Part shown: piece after piece, positions 18,297 through 28,057 of the stretch
Layout of the letters: every line of letters starts with the position of its first letter
Numbering within the stretch: the first letter of the stretch is position 1
Origin: Acidihalobacter prosperus
Lineage (GTDB): Bacteria; Pseudomonadota; Gammaproteobacteria; DSM-5130; Acidihalobacteraceae
DNA length: 64,000 nt
Direction: 5' to 3'
Assembly (NCBI RefSeq): GCF_000754095.2
Contig: NZ_JQSG02000003.1
Coordinates: 299,397-363,396 of the forward strand
Made by a program: the position numbers and the translations under genes
Notes under the pieces: model-generated
What the model saw: only the letters and a program-made list of their open reading frames with translations
What the model was told of the DNA's origin: nothing
The model's database searches: none

Positions 18297-20630
18297 TCAG
18301 AACGAGGCCGTCAGCGTAACGCCCGCAAAGCGCGGCGGGCCGACCTGCACCAGCTCGTAGTTGCTGGAACCACCAGCCGTACCTTGGATGTAGGCGTAGG
18401 AGTAGTACTTCTTGTCCAGGAGGTTTTCGATGTAAGCGGCCACCTTGATCTTCTTCACCACGCCACTGCGCAGCTTCCAGGTGTAGGTGCCCTTGAGGTC
18501 CACCGTCTCATAGGCAGGCAGCTGCGTGGTACTGGTCGCACCGGTGTTGTACGCAATGTACTGAGCACCGACGAAATGCCCGCTGATTTCGCCGAACCAG
18601 GCGCCTTCGGCGTAATCCAGGCCCAGGTTGGCGGTGTACGTCGGCACATCCGGACGCGGCATGCCCGCACTTACCGTGCCGTTCGCACCGGTAAAGTTAT
18701 TGGTGTACTTGGCATCTGTATAGCCATAGTTACCCATCAGCGTAAGGTGGTGGAACAAAGGCTTCTCTGCAGCGATGGTGAAACCCTTGTAGTCGGCACG
18801 TCCGGCGTTGTACTCCGTGGTGATGCCGGTGGTGTTGTCGTAGTACTCGCTGAAGATATCCTCGAACTTGCGGTCGAACACCGAGAGCGAGGCCTTGCCG
18901 TAGGCGCCGCTGTAGCGAACGCCGGCGTCGATGCTGTTTACGTACTCGGGCTTGACCACCACCGGATACGGAACCGGGGTATAGCCGATGACGCTGTAGA
19001 ACGCGCTCTCGTCCGGAGCCTTGTAGGTGCGGCCGTAGTTGGCGTAAAGCTCCACCGTCTTGACCGGGCTGACCGTAACCCCCAGCGAGGGTTCGACGAA
19101 TCCGTAGGTTTTGCTCGCCGAGCCGCTATAGGCGTAGTAGTACCCCTGGATGTCGGTCACGCTCGGCTGGGTGTGGACATACTTCACGCCGGGGTAGATG
19201 TGCACCTTGCCCTTGAGCAGCGAGATGTTGTCCTGAATATAGCCTTCGGCGTAATCGAGGCCGTCGTGCTCCAGCCAGGCATTGTTGTAGCCGCCGATGA
19301 TCGGTACCGGATCGGCACCGTACCACGCCGTGGTCGTCAGGTTCTTCGCGGAGAACATCATGCCGCCGATGGTGACCGTGTTCGAAGGCAGCAGGAAGGT
19401 CAGATGACCCTTGCCGCCGACGTTGTAGTAATGGTCGACGTAACGCTGGTACTGCGTGCCCGCGGCCGGCGAACCAAACAATGCCGTCGCCTCGGCAGCA
19501 TTGTAGGTATTGAAGTTGGAACCGTACCCGCTGAGCGCAAAGGCGCTCTGCGTGTGCATCGGTAGGGCATAACCCATATAGCTGTTGTTGATGTTTGGGT
19601 CGACGTGCTCGGTGCGGTCGTTGCTGCTGTCGTTGTAGAAGAATTTGAAGCCGCCGGCCATGTACGGATTCAGATACGATTCCAGCGAGATGATCATGTG
19701 CGTGGCATGGGTCTGGTTACGATTCCAAAACGCGTCGCGAGGGTATTGGAAATCGCGCCCGTAGGCCTCCACGAGCGCGATCGGCACGGTCACTGGCGTC
19801 TGCGCCTTCTCGTCGTTATGAGTCAGAATGAACGCCAGCTTGGAAAGCCCCTGATTGAACGGCTGGGTCACGTTGAGGTAGTAGGCATTCAGCTTGGCGA
19901 AAACGTTCTTCTGGAAGCTGTCGGTCTTGGTATGGGTGTAGCTGGCGATCGCCTTTAGACCATCGAGTGCCGCGATCGCGCCGGTATCGCCGGTGACGCC
20001 ATAGCTGCTCGAGTAGCCGGTGGTCGCGTAATTACCCGTACCGACCATCAGATCGACACCGGCCTTGTCGGATGGCTGCTTGGGCACGAAATTGACCGTC
20101 CCCCCTAGGGAATCCAGCGAATTTTCGCGTGGCGTGTTGGCGCCACTGTAGACCTCCACGCTGCCGATCTGGCCCATGGTCAAAGGCGTCAGCGCATGAT
20201 CGGACCCCGCACCGTATACGCCTCCGCGCACGGTATTGATGATCGGCACGCCATCGAACGTGGTACCGATTTCGCTGCTACCGAAACCGTTCAAGGAAAA
20301 AGCAGAATTCGTCGAAACAAGATTTGCCGGCCCTGAACTCACCACGTTGAAACCTGGCACATTCCTGAGCAGCGTCAACATATTGGTGGTTGGACTGGTA
20401 TGCTCGACCTTGGTCTTGCTGACAGTGGCCACCGCCTTTTCTGGCGGCACGGTCTTGACCACCTTTTTAACCTGGACGGGGGTCGACATGTCTGGATCGG
20501 TGGGTCCGGCGTCGGCATGCGAAAGCATTGGCGTGAATAGACAGATACCTGCAGCCCCCGCGCCTAGCGCCCTCGCTATCGAGTGCCTCAAATCGAGTGT
20601 ATTGGTTTTATCGTTCATCCCACGCTTCAT
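18297..20630 (-). CDS. TonB-dependent outer-membrane receptor
   Basis: The 777-residue protein has a signal peptide ending MLSHADA, an N-terminal extension rich in Val/Lys, a plug domain (NMLTLLRNVPGFNVVSSGP; GGVYGAGSDHALTPLTMGQI; GANTPRENSLDSLGGTVNF) and a 22-strand-type barrel. The C-terminus, RFAGVTLTASF, ends in Phe as expected. IENLLDKKYYSYAYI is the usual penultimate strand motif. The ATG at 20630 (MKRGMNDK) follows GAGAGAG; 20618 is an alternative. Siderophore-specific features are not evident. The neighbouring nucleosidase-like gene and possible sigma-54 promoter suggest a nitrogen-containing substrate, which is inference. Confidence 0.9.
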   Translation of the reverse strand: MKRGMNDKTNTLDLRHSIARALGAGAAGICLFTPMLSHADAGPTDPDMSTPVQVKKVVKTVPPEKAVATVSKTKVEHTSPTTNMLTLLRNVPGFNVVSSGPANLVSTNSAFSLNGFGSSEIGTTFDGVPIINTVRGGVYGAGSDHALTPLTMGQIGSVEVYSGANTPRENSLDSLGGTVNFVPKQPSDKAGVDLMVGTGNYATTGYSSSYGVTGDTGAIAALDGLKAIASYTHTKTDSFQKNVFAKLNAYYLNVTQPFNQGLSKLAFILTHNDEKAQTPVTVPIALVEAYGRDFQYPRDAFWNRNQTHATHMIISLESYLNPYMAGGFKFFYNDSSNDRTEHVDPNINNSYMGYALPMHTQSAFALSGYGSNFNTYNAAEATALFGSPAAGTQYQRYVDHYYNVGGKGHLTFLLPSNTVTIGGMMFSAKNLTTTAWYGADPVPIIGGYNNAWLEHDGLDYAEGYIQDNISLLKGKVHIYPGVKYVHTQPSVTDIQGYYYAYSGSASKTYGFVEPSLGVTVSPVKTVELYANYGRTYKAPDESAFYSVIGYTPVPYPVVVKPEYVNSIDAGVRYSGAYGKASLSVFDRKFEDIFSEYYDNTTGITTEYNAGRADYKGFTIAAEKPLFHHLTLMGNYGYTDAKYTNNFTGANGTVSAGMPRPDVPTYTANLGLDYAEGAWFGEISGHFVGAQYIAYNTGATSTTQLPAYETVDLKGTYTWKLRSGVVKKIKVAAYIENLLDKKYYSYAYIQGTAGGSSNYELVQVGPPRFAGVTLTASF

Positions 20631-20751
20631 CTCTCTCACCCCATGGTTTCGACGGAAATCCGTTACCCGGCGTGCGTGCGTAGCCAATCCATCGATGCCA
20701 GGACACGCCAAGCGTCGATGCCGCATCGCCTCAATTTTTTGCATCCATCTT

Positions 20752-20767
20752 TGCATGCATCATGCCA
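20752..20767 (-). promoter_or_regulatory. Possible sigma-54 promoter of the TonB receptor
   Basis: On the minus strand TGGCATGATGCATGCA keeps the invariant GG and GC at the right spacing with two departures from consensus. It lies 122 bp before the receptor start. I find no NtrC palindrome in the 335-bp gap 20631-20966, which otherwise holds only a 12-bp perfect palindrome (AATTGCGCAATT, 20805-20816). Confidence 0.45.
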
Positions 20768-20966
20768 TTCATTAGGCATATCGATTACTGTTTAAATATC
20801 AATGAATTGCGCAATTAAACGTCTCTATAAAAAAACCGGCATCCAATCCTTCGCGCATTAAATGTGCGCACTCCAGCACCAAAACCGATCATGGAGAGCG
20901 ATTCGCCATGGCCCGCGGATGCGGCTAAACTTGGCGGGAGCCGAATGACGCAAGAGGTCCACCGCC

Positions 20967-21263
20967 ATGTTCGAAAAACCAGCCTTCGATGACTTCGCCT
21001 CGAAACTGGGCAAGGCCATACCCGAATCCGTGCGCGCCGCGCAGGAGGATGTCGGCAAGACCGTACGCGCCGGCATGCAGGGCGCCATGCAACGGCTCGA
21101 TCTGGTTAGCCGGGAGGAATTTGAGGTGCAGACTGCGGTCCTCGCCCGGACCCGCGAGAAACTGGAGCAAATGGAAATGCGGGTGCGCATGCTGGAGGAA
21201 CAGCTAGGCATCGCCAAATCGACATCGTCGGCTGACGCATCGCCGAACGAATCCGGGAACTAG
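20967..21263 (+). CDS. ubiK: Ubiquinone biosynthesis accessory factor UbiK
   Basis: This 98-residue protein matches the BMFP/YqiC family: an amphipathic N-terminal part (DDFASKLGKAIPESVRAAQED) and a C-terminal coiled coil (REEFEVQTAVLARTREKLEQM...VRMLEEQL). UbiK forms a trimer that assists aerobic ubiquinone assembly with UbiJ. It precedes comM by 37 bp, a common gammaproteobacterial order. Confidence 0.92.
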   Translation: MFEKPAFDDFASKLGKAIPESVRAAQEDVGKTVRAGMQGAMQRLDLVSREEFEVQTAVLARTREKLEQMEMRVRMLEEQLGIAKSTSSADASPNESGN

Positions 21264-21300
21264 AATCCTGCCCCCCGTTCCTTGTACCTGAGCCCGCGCG

Positions 21301-22818
21301 ATGTCGCTCGCCCGGGTCTACACGCGTGCCCAGCTGGGCATTGACGCTCCTGAAGTCTGCGTCGAGGTTCACCTCGCCAATGGACTGCCCGCATTGTCCA
21401 TCGTCGGACTGCCGGAAGCCGCCGTACGCGAGAGCAAGGACCGGGTGCGCGCAGCCATTCTGAACAGCCATTTCGAATTCCCGGCGCGACGCATCACCGT
21501 CAATCTGGCGCCGGCGGACCTGCCCAAGGAAGGTGGCCGCTTCGACCTCCCGATCGCGCTCGGTATCCTGGCCGCATCGGGGCAAATTCCGGCCGAGGCA
21601 CTCGACGACATCGAGTTCATCGGCGAACTCGCGCTCAGCGGCGAATTGCGTACCGTGCGCGGGGCGCTTCCGGCAGCCCTGGCTGCCCGGTCGGCGGAAC
21701 GATCATTGCTCGTTCCCGCAGCCTGCATGGCCGAAGCGAGCCTGGTCGAGTCGTTACCGCTGTATGCCACAGACCACCTGCTGCAGGTTTGCGCCCACCT
21801 ATCCGGACAGACACGCCTGAAGCAACAGGAAACGAGTCCGCAGGCGATACCGCAGAATTGGGACGTGGATCTATCGGATATCAGGGGGCAACACCAAGCC
21901 AGGCGGGCACTGGAGGTGGCCGCCGCCGGCGGCCACAATCTGCTGATGATCGGCCCACCTGGCACGGGCAAAACCATGCTGGCTACCCGCCTGCCCACCA
22001 TCCTGCCGGCGATGACGCCCGAAGAAGCACTGGAAGCCGCCATCGTCGCCTCGATCAGCGAACAGGGCTTCGAACCCTTGCACTGGGGCCGTCGTCCGGT
22101 ACGCAGTCCACATCATACGGCCTCGGGCGTGGCGCTCGCCGGGGGCGGTTCGCAACCGCGGCCAGGCGAAATATCGCTCGCACACCACGGCATCCTGTTT
22201 CTTGACGAATTGACCGAATTCGATCGGCGCGATCTCGACGTATTGCGCGAACCGATGGAAACCGGGCACATCACCATCTCGCGGGCCGCACGGCAGGCCC
22301 AGTTTCCCGCACGGTTCCAGCTGATCGCGGCCATGAACCCCTGCCCACAGGGACGGTCCTGCGACCTCGGCCCCGGCTGCGAATGCAGCCCGGAGCGCCA
22401 ACGCCGCTATCGCGCGCGGTTGTCCGCACCACTGCTCGATCGCATCGATCTGCAGGTGGAAGTACCCCAACTCCCGCGCGAGGCTCTCCGCCAGGAAGCA
22501 CCTCGCGGCGAATCCAGCCGCGTGGTCCGAGCCCGCGTGATTACGGCCAGGCAGCGTCAGATCCAGCGTCAGGGCTGCTCGAATGCCCAGCTCGATACGC
22601 GCGGCATCGAGCGGTACTGTACGCTCGCACCGAGTGAGCGAGATCTACTGGAACAGGCGATGACCCGTTTTCGCCTCTCCGCGCGCGCCTACCACCGGAT
22701 TCTCAAGGTCGCACGCACGGCGGCCGACCTTGAGGGAACCGGCAACATCGCCGGTCATCATCTGGCTGAAGCGCTGGGCTACCGCGCGATGGATCGATGG
22801 GACGGCCAGCGGATCTGA
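21301..22818 (+). CDS. comM: ComM/YifB AAA+ Mg-chelatase-like helicase
   Basis: The 505-residue protein has the N-terminal Lon-S5-like domain (IVGLPEAAVRESKDRVRAAI), Walker A MIGPPGTGKTMLATRLP, Walker B HGILFLDELTEF, a cysteine cluster (NPCPQGRSCDLGPGCECSP) likely binding zinc, and a C-terminal helical domain ending HHLAEALGYRAMDR. ComM promotes branch migration during natural transformation in Vibrio, so this suggests but does not prove competence. Length is normal. Confidence 0.95.
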   Translation: MSLARVYTRAQLGIDAPEVCVEVHLANGLPALSIVGLPEAAVRESKDRVRAAILNSHFEFPARRITVNLAPADLPKEGGRFDLPIALGILAASGQIPAEALDDIEFIGELALSGELRTVRGALPAALAARSAERSLLVPAACMAEASLVESLPLYATDHLLQVCAHLSGQTRLKQQETSPQAIPQNWDVDLSDIRGQHQARRALEVAAAGGHNLLMIGPPGTGKTMLATRLPTILPAMTPEEALEAAIVASISEQGFEPLHWGRRPVRSPHHTASGVALAGGGSQPRPGEISLAHHGILFLDELTEFDRRDLDVLREPMETGHITISRAARQAQFPARFQLIAAMNPCPQGRSCDLGPGCECSPERQRRYRARLSAPLLDRIDLQVEVPQLPREALRQEAPRGESSRVVRARVITARQRQIQRQGCSNAQLDTRGIERYCTLAPSERDLLEQAMTRFRLSARAYHRILKVARTAADLEGTGNIAGHHLAEALGYRAMDRWDGQRI

Positions 22819-22831
22819 CGGCGCCAGCTGA

Positions 22832-23380
22832 TTACGATGCGGGCATGCCTGCCGCCGACTTTGCCGCTGCAGGCATGCCGATCGTCGACCACCCCTTGGG
22901 CGACTTGAAGCCGGACTCGTCCACCATGTAGGCAATGGCCCGTTTGAGATCGTCGTTGCTCAGCCGCGGATCGCCGCCGCGGGCAGGCATGTTCTTGAAG
23001 CCTTCCTCGGCATGCTTGAGCAGTACCGCATACCCCTGGGCGACACGTGCGGCCCACAGCTCATGGCTGCCGATCTTGGGTGCCCCGAGCACACCGCTGC
23101 CGTGGCATTGGGCACAGACGGCGCCGACGATCTGCTTGCCGGAGAGGATGGGGCGAGGCTTGGTCACGTCCTCGGATCGCACCGCGCCCACGGGTTTTAT
23201 ACGCGCATCCGCGGCGGCGGCCGCCTCGACCGTCACGGCGGATGCGACAGGCTCGCCTACCGCTGCGATATGCGCCAGCAAGCGACTGATGAGAAAAACG
23301 CCGACCAGTAACAGCAGCCCCATGGACACGACCATGAGTATGCGCGAAGTACCGTCCATTCGCGGTGTGTGATCTGCCAT
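22832..23380 (-). CDS. Membrane-anchored cytochrome c5-like protein
   Basis: A 182-residue protein with one N-terminal anchor (about residues 13-35) and one c-type haem site CAQCH near residue 90. The fold resembles cytochrome c5: IVGAVCAQCHGSGVLGAPKIG, then FKNMPARGGDPRLSNDDLKRAIAYMV, whose Met is the likely axial ligand. The ATG at 23380 follows an AGGGGGG site. It converges with comM 13 bp apart. It probably shuttles electrons to a terminal oxidase. Confidence 0.9.
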   Translation of the reverse strand: MADHTPRMDGTSRILMVVSMGLLLLVGVFLISRLLAHIAAVGEPVASAVTVEAAAAADARIKPVGAVRSEDVTKPRPILSGKQIVGAVCAQCHGSGVLGAPKIGSHELWAARVAQGYAVLLKHAEEGFKNMPARGGDPRLSNDDLKRAIAYMVDESGFKSPKGWSTIGMPAAAKSAAGMPAS

Positions 23381-23520
23381 ACCCCCCCCTGATGGCGACG
23401 TCATGGCATCGCCGTTGGTGTTTGTTTATCGTGTTTCGCTAGACATCTTTAGCACAAGCCGACCGCGCGCGGCGATGCCGAGTATCCGATACGCTGCCAG
23501 CGGGCGCGGCGACACAAGGT

Positions 23521-24300
23521 TCAGTGCTGGAGTATCTGGCTCAGGAACAGGCGCGTGCGCTCGTTACGAGGGTTATTGAAAAACTCGGTGGGCTCGTTTT
23601 CCTCGACGATCTGTCCCGCATCCATGAATATCACGCGGTCGGCCACCTGCTTGGCGAAACCCATCTCGTGCGTAACGCACACCATCGTCATACCGTCTTC
23701 CGCCAGGCCGGTCATGACCTCCAGCACCTCCTTGATCATTTCCGGATCCAGCGCCGAGGTCGGTTCGTCGAACAGCATGATCTTGGGATTCATGCACAGG
23801 CTGCGCGCGATGGCCACGCGCTGCTGCTGACCACCGGAAAGCTGCCCGGGAAACTTGTGCGCCTGATTGGCGATCTGGACCCGCTCAAGATATTTCATCG
23901 CCTGCTCCTCGGCCAGCTTGCGCGGCATCTTGCGCACCCAGATCGGGGCGAGGCAGCAATTGTCGAGTACCGACAAGTGCGGGAAGAGATTGAAGTGCTG
24001 GAAGACCATGCCCACTTCCTTGCGGATCAGTTCGATCTTCTTCACGTCTTCGGTCAGTTCGACGCCTTCCACGAGTATCCTGCCGCGCTGGTGTTCCTCC
24101 AGGCGATTGATGCAGCGGATCATCGTCGATTTGCCCGAACCGGATGGCCCGCACACCACGATGCGCTCGCCCTTGCGTACCGACAGGTTGATGTCCTTGA
24201 GTACGTGAAACTCGCCGTACCATTTGTGCATGCCGACGATCTCGATCATCAAATCGGCATTGCCCGCGGCACGTTCGGTCAGCGTGGGTGCCTCCGTCAT
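23521..24300 (-). CDS. aapP: General L-amino acid ABC transporter ATPase
   Basis: The ATPase of an Aap/Bzt-type importer. Walker A is [15 protein letters not shown]-loop [13 protein letters not shown], signature [15 protein letters not shown] and Walker [15 protein letters not shown]. The ATG at 24300 is chosen because GAGGGA precedes it by six bases; in-frame ATGs at 24306 and 24318 have poorer sites. This gives 259 aa. It is the last gene of aapJQMP and follows aapM by 61 bp. Confidence 0.94.
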   Translation of the reverse strand: MTEAPTLTERAAGNADLMIEIVGMHKWYGEFHVLKDINLSVRKGERIVVCGPSGSGKSTMIRCINRLEEHQRGRILVEGVELTEDVKKIELIRKEVGMVFQHFNLFPHLSVLDNCCLAPIWVRKMPRKLAEEQAMKYLERVQIANQAHKFPGQLSGGQQQRVAIARSLCMNPKIMLFDEPTSALDPEMIKEVLEVMTGLAEDGMTMVCVTHEMGFAKQVADRVIFMDAGQIVEENEPTEFFNNPRNERTRLFLSQILQH

Positions 24301-24361
24301 GTTCATTCCCTCGGTCATATTTCATGACGACCCGGCATCGCCAGGGTCGGTCCGCAAATAA

Positions 24362-25459
24362 TCAACGCTTGTGCCCCGTATCGAAGCGGCGTTCCAGATG
24401 CATGCTGTAGCGCGACATGCCGAAGCAGAACAGCCAGTACAGCGCTCCGGCGAACACAAAGCCCTCCAGCGCAAAACCCAGCCACTTCGGATCGGTGAAC
24501 GCCGACTGCACAATGCCAAGCAGATCGAAGAGGCCGATGATCGACACCAGCGTGGTGTCCTTGAACAGCTCGATGAAGGTCGTGACCAAGCCTGGAATCA
24601 CGAGCTTGAGCGCCTGTGGCAGTATGACCAATGCCATCAGCTTCCAGTAGTTCAGCCCCAGCGACTCGGCCGCCTCCTGCTGTCCGCGTGGGATCGCCTG
24701 CAAACCACCGCGCACAACCTCGGCGATATAGGCGGACTGGAACAGGGCGATACCGATCAGGGCGCGCATCAGCTTGTCCACGTCCGCCCCCTCCGGCATG
24801 AACAGCGGCAGCATCACCGAGGCCATGAACAAGACCGTAATCAAGGGCACGCCGCGCCACAACTCGATGAATGCGACGCACAGGGCGCGCACGATGGGCA
24901 TCTTCGATCGACGGCCAAGCGCCAGCAGGATACCGAAGGGCAAGGCCGCCACGATGCCGACGGAGGACAGGATCAGTGTCAGCATCAAACCGCCCCACTG
25001 CGTGGTTCTCACCACCGGCAGGCCAGCGACGCCGCCGTGAAACAGGGCGAACGCCAGGAACGGATAGATCAACAACACGAACACGCCGACCCATCGCTTC
25101 GCCGGCAGACGCGGCAACATCAGCCAGATCAGCGCAGCCACCAGCAACAGCGCTCCCAGATTCACTCGCCACCACTGATCCGGCGGGTAGAAGCCATAGA
25201 TGAACTGCCCGAATCGCGCCTCGATGAATACCCAGCAGGCGCCGCCCGCGGTGCAGGCGCTACGGTCGCTTCCCACCCACGAAGCCTTGATGAAGGCCCA
25301 TTCGATGACGGGCGGGACACTCAGATAAAGCAGATAGAGCGCCACCACCGTCAACAGAGAATTGAGCGGCGAGGAAAACAGATTGCGGCGGAACCACCCG
25401 AGTACGCCTACTTGGGAGACCGGCGGCGGTAGATCCGGGTGCGGCTGATATTCCTTCAT
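24362..25459 (-). CDS. aapM: General L-amino acid ABC transporter permease AapM
   Basis: A 365-residue permease with an extended N-terminal region typical of AapM/BztC (FRRNLFSSPLNSLLTVVALY) and a cysteine-containing loop (DRSACTAGGACWVFIEARF). The histidine-permease-family core includes IELWRGVPLITVLFMASVMLP and the EAA loop AEVVRGGLQAIPRGQQEAAESLGL. GAGGAA precedes the ATG. It follows aapQ by 19 bp. Confidence 0.95.
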   Translation of the reverse strand: MKEYQPHPDLPPPVSQVGVLGWFRRNLFSSPLNSLLTVVALYLLYLSVPPVIEWAFIKASWVGSDRSACTAGGACWVFIEARFGQFIYGFYPPDQWWRVNLGALLLVAALIWLMLPRLPAKRWVGVFVLLIYPFLAFALFHGGVAGLPVVRTTQWGGLMLTLILSSVGIVAALPFGILLALGRRSKMPIVRALCVAFIELWRGVPLITVLFMASVMLPLFMPEGADVDKLMRALIGIALFQSAYIAEVVRGGLQAIPRGQQEAAESLGLNYWKLMALVILPQALKLVIPGLVTTFIELFKDTTLVSIIGLFDLLGIVQSAFTDPKWLGFALEGFVFAGALYWLFCFGMSRYSMHLERRFDTGHKR

Positions 25460-25478
25460 ATCGATTCCTCGGCAGCGC

Positions 25479-26669
25479 TCAGCGCTCGATAAGCGCCACG
25501 CGCTGGTTGTACCAGTTCATGAACAACGAAATCAGCAGGCTCAGGGTCAGATAAACGCCCATGGTCATACCGATGATCACCACTGCCTGACCGGTCTGAT
25601 TGAGCGTCGTGCCGGCAAAAACGTTGACCAGGTCCGGGTAGCCGATAGCGGTGGCCAGCGAGGAATTCTTGACCAGATTGAGATATTGACTGGTCAGCGG
25701 CGGCACGATCACGCGCAATGCCTGCGGCAGAACCACCAGACGCGTCGTGTTGCCTGGGTTCAATCCCAGCGAATACGCCGCCTCGGTCTGCCCGTGGCTG
25801 ACCGCCAGGATCCCCGAACGGACGATTTCGGCGATCGACGATGCGGTGTAGATGGTGAGCGCGACCAATAGCGCCGTCAGTTCGGGGATCATGGTGATCC
25901 CACCGGTGAAATTGAAACCGTGCAGACTCGGCAGCGACCAGGTCAGAGGCATACCCAGGAACAGGAACACCACGGCAGGCAGCCCAAGCAGCAATCCGGC
26001 TGAGACATAGATCGTGTGGAATGGCTGCCCTGTACGCAGTTGCCGCCGGTGCGCCCAACGCCGCAGCCAGATCACCAGCGCCACCGCGATCGCCAACGCC
26101 AGCACTACCCAGCCGAAGCCCTGACCGGGAACCGGTTCCGGCAAATACACGCCACGGATATTGAGAAAGGCCCACTCGCCGATCGAAAGGCTCTGACGCG
26201 GCGAGGGCAGTGCCTGCAGCACCGCGAAGTACCAGAACAGTACCTGCAGCAACAGGGGAATGTTGCGGAAGGTCTCGATATAGATCGCCGCCAGACGGGC
26301 GATCAGCCAGTTTTTCGACAGGCGCGCGATGCCGATGATCAGCCCCAGCAAGGTCGCCAGCACGATCCCCAGCGCGGACACGAGCAACGTGTTGACCAGC
26401 CCGACCAGAAAGGTGCGCCCGTACGTTGAAGCTGGCGTATAGGGGATCAGACTCTGGATAATGCCGAAACCGGCCTCGCGATCCAGAAAGCCGAAACCAG
26501 TGGTGATGCCGCGCTGTTCGAGGTTGCTGACCGTGTTGTGGAAAATGTAGCCGAGCAGCGCGAATACCGCGGCCAGCACCAACGCCTGGAATATGAGCGC
26601 GCGCACGCGCGGATTGCTCATCCAGTTCGGTCGTGCCGGCGCGAGAGGATCCTTGGAGGGAGAGGACAT
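25479..26669 (-). CDS. aapQ: General L-amino acid ABC transporter permease AapQ
   Basis: This 396-residue permease begins with the family-typical segment FHNTVSNLEQRGITTGFGFL followed by VNTLLVSALGIVLATLLG and YIETFRNIPLLLQVLFWYF. The ATPase-contact EAA loop reads AEIVRSGILAVSHGQTEAAYSLGL. AapQ and AapM form the heteromeric channel. It is separated from aapJ by 66 bp that include a strong hairpin, which commonly lowers permease expression relative to the binding protein. Confidence 0.95.
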   Translation of the reverse strand: MSSPSKDPLAPARPNWMSNPRVRALIFQALVLAAVFALLGYIFHNTVSNLEQRGITTGFGFLDREAGFGIIQSLIPYTPASTYGRTFLVGLVNTLLVSALGIVLATLLGLIIGIARLSKNWLIARLAAIYIETFRNIPLLLQVLFWYFAVLQALPSPRQSLSIGEWAFLNIRGVYLPEPVPGQGFGWVVLALAIAVALVIWLRRWAHRRQLRTGQPFHTIYVSAGLLLGLPAVVFLFLGMPLTWSLPSLHGFNFTGGITMIPELTALLVALTIYTASSIAEIVRSGILAVSHGQTEAAYSLGLNPGNTTRLVVLPQALRVIVPPLTSQYLNLVKNSSLATAIGYPDLVNVFAGTTLNQTGQAVVIIGMTMGVYLTLSLLISLFMNWYNQRVALIER

Positions 26670-26688
26670 CGATCAATCCCGTATCGAC

Positions 26689-26712
26689 GTGCCGGGGAAT
26701 GCTCCCCGGCAC
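26689..26712 (-). terminator. Intercistronic hairpin between aapJ and aapQ
   Basis: Ten-base perfect arms (GTGCCGGGGA with complement) enclose ATGC. No run of T follows, so it more likely stabilises the aapJ message or attenuates read-through into aapQMP than ends transcription. Confidence 0.7.
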
Positions 26713-26735
26713 GGTTGTTCGTCCGACGCCGGGCG

Positions 26736-27761
26736 TCAGCGGATCGGCGGTGCGTACTGGATGCCGCCCTCGTTCCAGAGCGCATTCAGGCCGCGACGGA
26801 TCTTCAGCGGCGAATCCTTGCCGACGTTGCGATCGAAGGATTCGCTGTAATTGCCCACCTGCTTGACGATGTCGTAGGCCCATTCGTCGGAGACGCCCAT
26901 CAGCTTGCCCATGCCACCATTGACGCCGAGGAAGCGCTGAATCGACGGGTTCTTGCTGTCGGTCTTAAGTGTGTCGACATTCTTCGACGTGATGCCGAGA
27001 TTCTCCGCGTCAAGCATCGCGAACAGACTCCACTTCACCAGGTTGAACCACTCGTCGTCGCCCTGTCGCACCGACGGCCCCAGTGGTTCCTTGGAAATGA
27101 TTTCAGGCAGCACCTCGGCACCGGCGGGATTCGCCAGCAGGATACGCAGCGCATAAAGCTGCGACTGGTCCGAGGTCAGCACGTCGCAACGCCCCGCGTC
27201 GAATGCCTTGACCGTGGCATCCGAGGTATCGAAGGTCACCGGCTTGAACTGCATGTGCTGGCTGCGGAAGTAATCGGCGAGGTTGAGCTCGGTCGTCGTG
27301 CCGGCCTGCACGCAGACGGTTGCGCCATTGAGATCCTTCGCGCTCTTCACACCCAGGGATTTCTTCACCATGAAACCCTGGCCGTCGTAGTAATTCACAC
27401 CGGCAAAGTTGATGCCCAGCGAGGTGTCGCGCGTCAGCGTCCAGGTGGTATTGCGCGACAGGATGTCGATCTCGCCGGATTGCAGCGCGGTAAAGCGCTC
27501 CTTCGCGGTCAGCGGGGTGTAGCGCACCTTGCTCGCATCACCGAACATGGCCGCAGCCACCGCGCGGCACACGTCCACGTCCATGCCCTTCCATTGCCCC
27601 TTGTCATCGGCATTTGAAAAGCCCGGCAGGCCGGTGCTCACACCGCACTGCACATAGCCCTTTTTCTTGACCGCATCGAAGGTCGCGCCGGCATGTGCCG
27701 CGCCTGCGGCCATGGCGAACGAAAAGGCGGTACCCACCGCCATCCAGCGTAATGTGTTCAT
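26736..27761 (-). CDS. aapJ: General L-amino acid ABC transporter binding protein AapJ
   Basis: The 341-residue periplasmic protein has a signal peptide ending GAAHA and the family-3 solute-binding fold: VKKKGYVQCGVSTGLPGFS, GMDVDVCRAVAAAMFGD, LSRNTTWTLTRDTSLGINFA and QSQLYALRILLANP. AapJ proteins bind a wide range of L-amino acids. GAGGG precedes the ATG. Its leader has a sigma-54-like promoter and an NtrC-like inverted repeat, linking amino-acid uptake to nitrogen status. Confidence 0.96.
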   Translation of the reverse strand: MNTLRWMAVGTAFSFAMAAGAAHAGATFDAVKKKGYVQCGVSTGLPGFSNADDKGQWKGMDVDVCRAVAAAMFGDASKVRYTPLTAKERFTALQSGEIDILSRNTTWTLTRDTSLGINFAGVNYYDGQGFMVKKSLGVKSAKDLNGATVCVQAGTTTELNLADYFRSQHMQFKPVTFDTSDATVKAFDAGRCDVLTSDQSQLYALRILLANPAGAEVLPEIISKEPLGPSVRQGDDEWFNLVKWSLFAMLDAENLGITSKNVDTLKTDSKNPSIQRFLGVNGGMGKLMGVSDEWAYDIVKQVGNYSESFDRNVGKDSPLKIRRGLNALWNEGGIQYAPPIR

Positions 27762-27903
27762 GATTAGCCCTCGTTATTGAGTTTGTATTGCTTGTCACGC
27801 CTGGCCCCCCGGCCATGGCGTTCCCCCCAGCCCCGACGCGCATGAACGGCCGGGGCGGATCGCCTACGGTGCCTATCCCCCGATAGGCGCGACGCCTTCC
27901 AAC

Positions 27904-27919
27904 TGCAGAAATCGGGCCA
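27904..27919 (-). promoter_or_regulatory. Sigma-54 promoter of aapJQMP
   Basis: On the minus strand TGGCCCGATTTCTGCA retains the GG/GC pair at ten-base spacing and differs from consensus at two positions. It lies 143 bp upstream of aapJ and about 105 bp downstream of an NtrC-like repeat. Confidence 0.65.
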
Positions 27920-28021
27920 ATCTTCAAATGGCGCCGATCGGATGAAACTGTTTCACATGCTTTACACAGCATAGCCGCCATCGGGATGAACGGCCAGCAT
28001 TAACGGTACCAACGGCCATGC

Positions 28022-28040
28022 GCGCACTTTTTTGGTGCGC
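28022..28040. promoter_or_regulatory. NtrC-like inverted repeat upstream of aapJ
   Basis: GCGCAC and GTGCGC are 6-bp arms separated by TTTTTTG. The 15-bp core GCAC-N7-GTGC has the same spacing as the glnK enhancer and a full right half-site TGGTGC. It sits next to the terminator of the 28105-29376 gene. Confidence 0.6.
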
Positions 28041-28057
28041 CTCGGACCGACAGGCAC

